From contig JACPPF010000037.1 of assembly GCA_016191165.1 (NCBI GenBank), positions 29,684 to 93,683 on the forward strand: a DNA stretch of 64,000 nucleotides, read 5' to 3'. The stretch's first letter is position 1. The number at the start of each line of letters is the position of its first letter. The position numbers and the translations under genes are program-made. This document shows, piece by piece, positions 60,891 through 64,000 of this stretch. Below the pieces are notes generated by a model, which had not been told where the DNA came from, did not search any database, and worked only from the letters and a program-made list of their open reading frames with translations. This DNA comes from Planctomycetota bacterium (GTDB lineage: Bacteria; Planctomycetota; Planctomycetia; Gemmatales; Gemmataceae).

Positions 60891-62261
60891 TCATTCTTTG
60901 GTCATGGGCGCCGGGCCGGCAACCGAAGCGCCGGTTGCACGATTCAGGTTGGCACGGCGCCGGAAGAAATCGGCCGTCGCTTCGAAGTAGCGATCCTTCA
61001 GATTGACGTAATTGCGCTGCGCCTCGATCAAGCTCAAGAACGGCACTTTGCCGGTGCGATAGGCGTCCTGCGCCGCGCCGATGTTGGCCTTCGCGGCTGG
61101 AAGAATGCTCCTGTCATAAAGTTGGAGAATCTTCTCGCTCTCCAGCAGTTGTTCGTAGGCTTCTTGCACCTGGTAGTTGACCTGATCGGTCCGGCTCGCC
61201 AGCTCGGCGCGCTTCTGGGCGATTTTGAACAGCGACTCGTTGACCGCCGCATGCCGCCTGGCAAGGCGAACGGGCAGATCGATTCGGACAGCGATTTGTG
61301 CGGCCATATCGCGCGCGGGGCCGTTACCCATGAACGTATCGTAGGCGCCGGCGACGCTCACGTCGGGATAAAACTCCCGGCGGGCCAGCGCGGAGGCGGC
61401 CTCCTCGGCGCTGACGCGATTCGCCAGTGCTTGCAGGTCCGGCCTCGAACGAACCGCCTTCGCCTGCAGCGTCTCAACGTCCGGAAGTGCCATCCACTGC
61501 GGGGCGGCCTGAGCGGGTAGCGGCAACGGCGTCGTTGATGGACGATGCATCAGCGTGTTATTTCTTGCTTTGGCGATTTTTTGCATGCGCTCCAGGATCA
61601 CCTGACGTTCCTTCTGCCGGCCGATTTCCACATCGGCCTGGAACAGATCCTGCTGGGGAACCTGTCCCGCCTTGAATCGCGCATCCGCGTTCTGGCGGAA
61701 CTCCGTCAACAACCTGAGCGCCTCTTGATTGACGTTCAGGGCGCGATCCGTCAGGTAGTATTCAAAAAACGCGAGGCGAGCCGCCTCGATTAGTTGGAGA
61801 CGCACGTCTTCGAGATCGTTGCGCGAAGCATTCGCCTCGGCTCTTGCGGTCTGCCCTTTCAGCCGGAGCTTCCCTGGGTAGTAGAATTTCTGCGACAATT
61901 CGACGCGATAGGCCGATTCGATGTTTCGCGAACCGAAGGAAGCCGGCGCGAGGCCCCCGATGAACATCGGATCATCCCACGACTTGGCCTGCGGAATCCG
62001 CTCCAGCGCGGCTTGCCAGGCAGCGCTCATCTGCGCCAGCGTCGGATTGCGTGCGAGCACTTCGTCAACAAGGGCCTGGCCCGTGAGTTCCTTGCGCCCT
62101 TCAAAAGGACCGCCCTCGTCGGACAACTTATCTTGCGCCGGCGTTTTTGCAGTTGTTTGGAGGAGAACTGGTTTACCAAAGGTAGCCCGCGCGGGCGTGG
62201 TCGGCACAGGATCACGAAAAGCCGTGCTTCTCAAAACGGGACTGACAATGCACCCTGGCAC
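60891..62261 (-). CDS. TolC-family outer-membrane efflux protein (CusC-like)
   Basis: 456 residues from GTG 62261; no ribosome-binding site there. The outer-membrane-efflux pattern is seen as two halves: LVDEVLARNPTLAQMSAAWQ then YRVELSQKFYYPGKLRLKGQ, and LALANRVSAEEA-type VRSRPDLQALANRVSAEEAA then VSVAGAYDTFMGNGPARDMA. LTDRALNVNQEALRLLTEFR gives the coiled-coil heptads. It forms the tunnel for CusA/CusB. The true start may be ATG 62314 (MKTPMTRRT) in another frame, joined after one missing base to the hydrophobic stretch VIQGLVLFCVPGCIVS. Confidence 0.85.
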   Translation of the reverse strand: MPGCIVSPVLRSTAFRDPVPTTPARATFGKPVLLQTTAKTPAQDKLSDEGGPFEGRKELTGQALVDEVLARNPTLAQMSAAWQAALERIPQAKSWDDPMFIGGLAPASFGSRNIESAYRVELSQKFYYPGKLRLKGQTARAEANASRNDLEDVRLQLIEAARLAFFEYYLTDRALNVNQEALRLLTEFRQNADARFKAGQVPQQDLFQADVEIGRQKERQVILERMQKIAKARNNTLMHRPSTTPLPLPAQAAPQWMALPDVETLQAKAVRSRPDLQALANRVSAEEAASALARREFYPDVSVAGAYDTFMGNGPARDMAAQIAVRIDLPVRLARRHAAVNESLFKIAQKRAELASRTDQVNYQVQEAYEQLLESEKILQLYDRSILPAAKANIGAAQDAYRTGKVPFLSLIEAQRNYVNLKDRYFEATADFFRRRANLNRATGASVAGPAPMTKE

Positions 62262-62738
62262 GCAAAACAGGACCAGCCCTTGAATTACGTTCGACGCGTC
62301 ATGGGAGTTTTCATGCCGTGCCTCGTAAACCGGGCAAGTTGCCCACGGCGCCGGAGCAACCCATGACGAAGCGACGTCACAGGGCGCCCCGCTTTCTGAA
62401 TAATGGGGCTTCCTTCTTATCGGACCGACAAATCCCCTTTCTTCAACAGATTTCCCATGATCGTTGCAATCGGCCCATCATGACTTGTTGCTTGGCCTGG
62501 TCGAGTTAGTAAACTGATTCTTGTCCCTGAAATGAGAAAGCGCTTCGACTTGGTAGCCGAAGAGCTTCTGAAGAAAGATAGTCGAGAGTTGAGCAGACCA
62601 ATAGGACTTTTCCTGGCGGGTGTGGCCGAATGGGAACCGCACGTCGTCCGGCTGGTTCTGGCGGCGTAAAATCAAGGCATATCCGCACTTGGAAACGAGG
62701 ATTTCCGATTGGCTACGCCCCTCCAGGGAGCCACCAAC
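62262..62738. other. Upstream region of the TolC gene
   Basis: Except for the probable frameshifted TolC signal peptide (62262-62314), no gene was recognised. Reading frames on both strands here lack motifs. The promoter of the efflux operon probably lies here. Confidence 0.45.
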
Positions 62739-63164
62739 ATGCCAAGCAACAAAAAGGAACGGCCTGACCAAACGCCCCCACCCGCCCGGGATCACGCCAT
62801 CGAATGTGCTTCCTGCCAGAGGAAACTCGATCCGCACAAAGACGACATCACCTTCCTCGGCATGGGCAAGTGGCGTGACGGCCCTGGCCTGTTCCATCCG
62901 GTGTGTTCGGCGAAGACGCCCGACAACGAAGATAACCCCTGCCTTCAGAACGGCCTCGCCTGGGCAAAAAAGTTCACCAGTCAAGAGCCGGTCTTGTTCA
63001 CCTACGAGCAGTGGAAGGCACGGCCGGTTCGTCGGCGTGTTTCTGCGACAAGAGCAGCGAACACGAGCATCAAACCGCTGTTGCCCCACGATGTCAGGTG
63101 CCTCGCAAGCCGTTCGGATTATTCACTTGCCATGAAATTTGTTCATATGTATATACAGATATAA
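62739..63164 (+). CDS. Hypothetical zinc-ribbon-like small protein, tentative
   Basis: 141 residues from ATG 62739, with GGGAG upstream. The first 80 residues look like a folded unit: HAIECASCQRKLDPHKDDIT then FLGMGKWRDGPGLFHPVCS, with Cys at CASC and VCS that could hold zinc. After about residue 95 the sequence becomes arginine-rich and may be out of frame. An antisense frame at 62478-63089 overlaps it and looks less convincing. No function known. Confidence 0.4.
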   Translation: MPSNKKERPDQTPPPARDHAIECASCQRKLDPHKDDITFLGMGKWRDGPGLFHPVCSAKTPDNEDNPCLQNGLAWAKKFTSQEPVLFTYEQWKARPVRRRVSATRAANTSIKPLLPHDVRCLASRSDYSLAMKFVHMYIQI

Positions 63165-63189
63165 TTCTTATAAGGAGGCCGCCAGGTCG

Positions 63190-63657
63190 ATGCCGACCGG
63201 TGCAGTGCCGGCCAGGCCGCCGCGCTTGCTGGATCGACTTCAGGAGATGGCCCTGGGGCGCGTTGGCCGGGGCAGCGCTGCCGGCCGTGGGTCTTGCGCT
63301 AAATCCTTTTTCACGGCAAGCGCCATCCGCGCGAGCTGGGGGCGCCCGAGATCGAGGCGTTTCTCACACATCTCGTCGTCGATCGCAACGTTGCCGCCAG
63401 CACGCAGAATCAGGCGTTTGCGGCGCTTCCTTTTCTTTATCGCAAGGTCCTGGAAATTGAGGTCGGCAACGTTGACGCCATGCGAGCGAAGCGGCCCGTG
63501 GTGCTGTCGGTCGAGGAGATTCGCCCGGTCTTGAAAGAGAGAAGGAATCGACCTGCTATTGGCCGAGCTTCTGTACGGAACGGGCATGCGCATCCTGGAA
63601 TGTTGCTGACTGCGCGGAAAGGATGTCGAATTCGAGGGGAAGCAAACCATCGTGCGC
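63190..63657 (+). pseudogene. Integron-type tyrosine integrase, decayed
   Basis: The fragments are in order but in different frames. ATG 63190 opens MPTGAVPARPPRLLDRLQEM (IntI N-terminus). Then, in another frame, HGKRHPRELGAPEIEAFLTH followed by LVVDRNVAASTQNQAFAALP and FLYRKVLEIEVGNVDAMRAK. After a shift at about 63545, IDLLLAELLYGTGMRILECC, a stop, and LRGKDVEFEGKQTIVR. This is the core-binding domain and start of the catalytic domain of integron integrases, cut before the second catalytic block. The gene is inactive. No attC-type repeats or cassettes were recognised in the remaining 340 bases. Confidence 0.82.
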
Positions 63658-63675
63658 TAGGGGAAGGGGTGGGAT

Positions 63676-63697
63676 CCCGCAGCCTTTCGGCTGCGGG
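63676..63697. terminator. Terminator-like hairpin after the integrase remnant
   Basis: CCCGCAGCC pairs perfectly with GGCTGCGGG around a TTTC loop. It follows the integrase remnant by about 20 bases. There is no U-tract, so it may be a repeat. Confidence 0.5.
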
Positions 63698-63807
63698 CGT
63701 GCGGCAAAGGCGGGGCCTATACCCCCCGGTTCGTGAGAAGTCCTCAAAAAAAATGCAGCAAGCGAAGATTTGACAATGACTTGCGACGAGGAAGGGACTT
63801 CTCACTT

Positions 63808-64000
63808 CTACCGGAGCTGAAACCGGCCCTTCTCCCGCCTCGCCTTTCTCCTTATATCTACCAGCAGTTCCCGGACTGTCAGCTGGCGATCCCCCAGCTT
63901 GGGCCATTTTACAAATGGCCAGACGACGGTGCTTGGCGTGGTAGCGGTTTCTTCGGTGGCGATGGCCACGGTGACGCGGAATTGGCGATCTTGAGGCCTG
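63808..64000 (-). CDS. C-terminal fragment of an unknown gene cut by the window edge
   Basis: The minus strand is open from the right edge to a TAG at 63808-63810. It encodes QDRQFRVTVAIATEETATTP then STVVWPFVKWPKLGDRQLTV and RELLVDIRRKARREKGRFQL. No family was recognised. It could be the tail of a real gene; too short to be sure. Confidence 0.4.
   Translation of the reverse strand, partial: RPQDRQFRVTVAIATEETATTPSTVVWPFVKWPKLGDRQLTVRELLVDIRRKARREKGRFQLR

Noticed and set aside
62478..63089. Minus-strand open frame antisense to the small Cys-containing gene
   Set aside because: No motif or good ribosome-binding site; the plus-strand gene has a better start and paired Cys.
1..64000. CRISPR array or rRNA operon
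   Set aside because: No regularly spaced repeats with unique spacers and no rRNA-like sequence was seen; the two tandem repeats at 10030 have no spacer.

Overview
The window looks like a chromosomal segment from a GC-rich planctomycete, most likely a Gemmata-type lineage. This is inferred from gene content, not from a marker gene. The lineage signals are a DUF1501 protein, a BBP7-type outer-membrane barrel protein, a YdjY-domain lipoprotein, two exported proteins with an N-terminal LEDR motif, DUF4350/DUF4129/MoxR genes and many planctomycete-style dispersed hairpin repeats. No rRNA is present. There are two tRNA genes, tRNA-Pro(CGG) and tRNA-Ser(GGA).

Layout: 1-2.7 kb holds two exported proteins (one cut by the left edge). 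2.8-9.0 kb is housekeeping and metabolism: HDAC-like amidohydrolase, SGNH hydrolase, RraA-like protein, polyprenyl synthetase, MoaC, YdjY lipoprotein and citrate synthase. 9.0-10.5 kb holds two adjacent toxin-antitoxin modules whose antitoxins are intact and whose toxins (PIN and ParE) are both broken. DUF1501 and a class III aminotransferase follow. 13.7-23.2 kb is a co-directional eight-gene cluster: flippase, 3-hydroxyisobutyrate-dehydrogenase-like reductase, RraA-like protein, phytanoyl-CoA-dioxygenase-like oxygenase with a PqqD-like tail, two ATP-grasp ligases and two CelD/FemAB-like acyltransferases. It reads as an unassigned pathway for making and exporting an amino-acid- or peptide-decorated product and is the best candidate for an undescribed system. 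23.6-27.5 kb is a nitrate-type ABC transporter. 28.3-30.3 kb is a membrane-anchored coiled-coil ParA-like ATPase, with a Met in place of the P-loop Lys, overlapping a small partner gene. 30.4-33.7 kb holds PdeM and an Lhr-like helicase. 34.6-37.7 kb holds a sulfotransferase and two nucleotide-sugar epimerases.

37.8-40.1 kb is a small integration site: tRNA-Pro, a frameshifted tyrosine recombinase, an excisionase-like HTH gene and tRNA-Ser. 40.2-52.2 kb holds cell-envelope genes (BBP7, a tandem GlcG/HbpS protein, a parvulin-type isomerase, MoxR/DUF4350/DUF4129, MtfA and a LolA-like protein). 52.3-62.3 kb is a copper/silver-type efflux locus (CusA, CusF-like, CusB, HMA lipoprotein, Cys-rich protein, TolC). 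CusA carries an insertion of about 370 residues, and the HMA gene has an in-frame UGA at its first metal-binding Cys position. The right end carries a decayed integron-type integrase and a gene cut by the window edge.

Several genes carry single-base frameshifts (PIN toxin, recombinase, TolC N-terminus, integron integrase, perhaps the first gene). These may be real decay or assembly errors; raw reads would decide. Palindromic repeats of several families are scattered through the window, and two copies of one family lie in frame inside a helicase gene and an aminotransferase gene.
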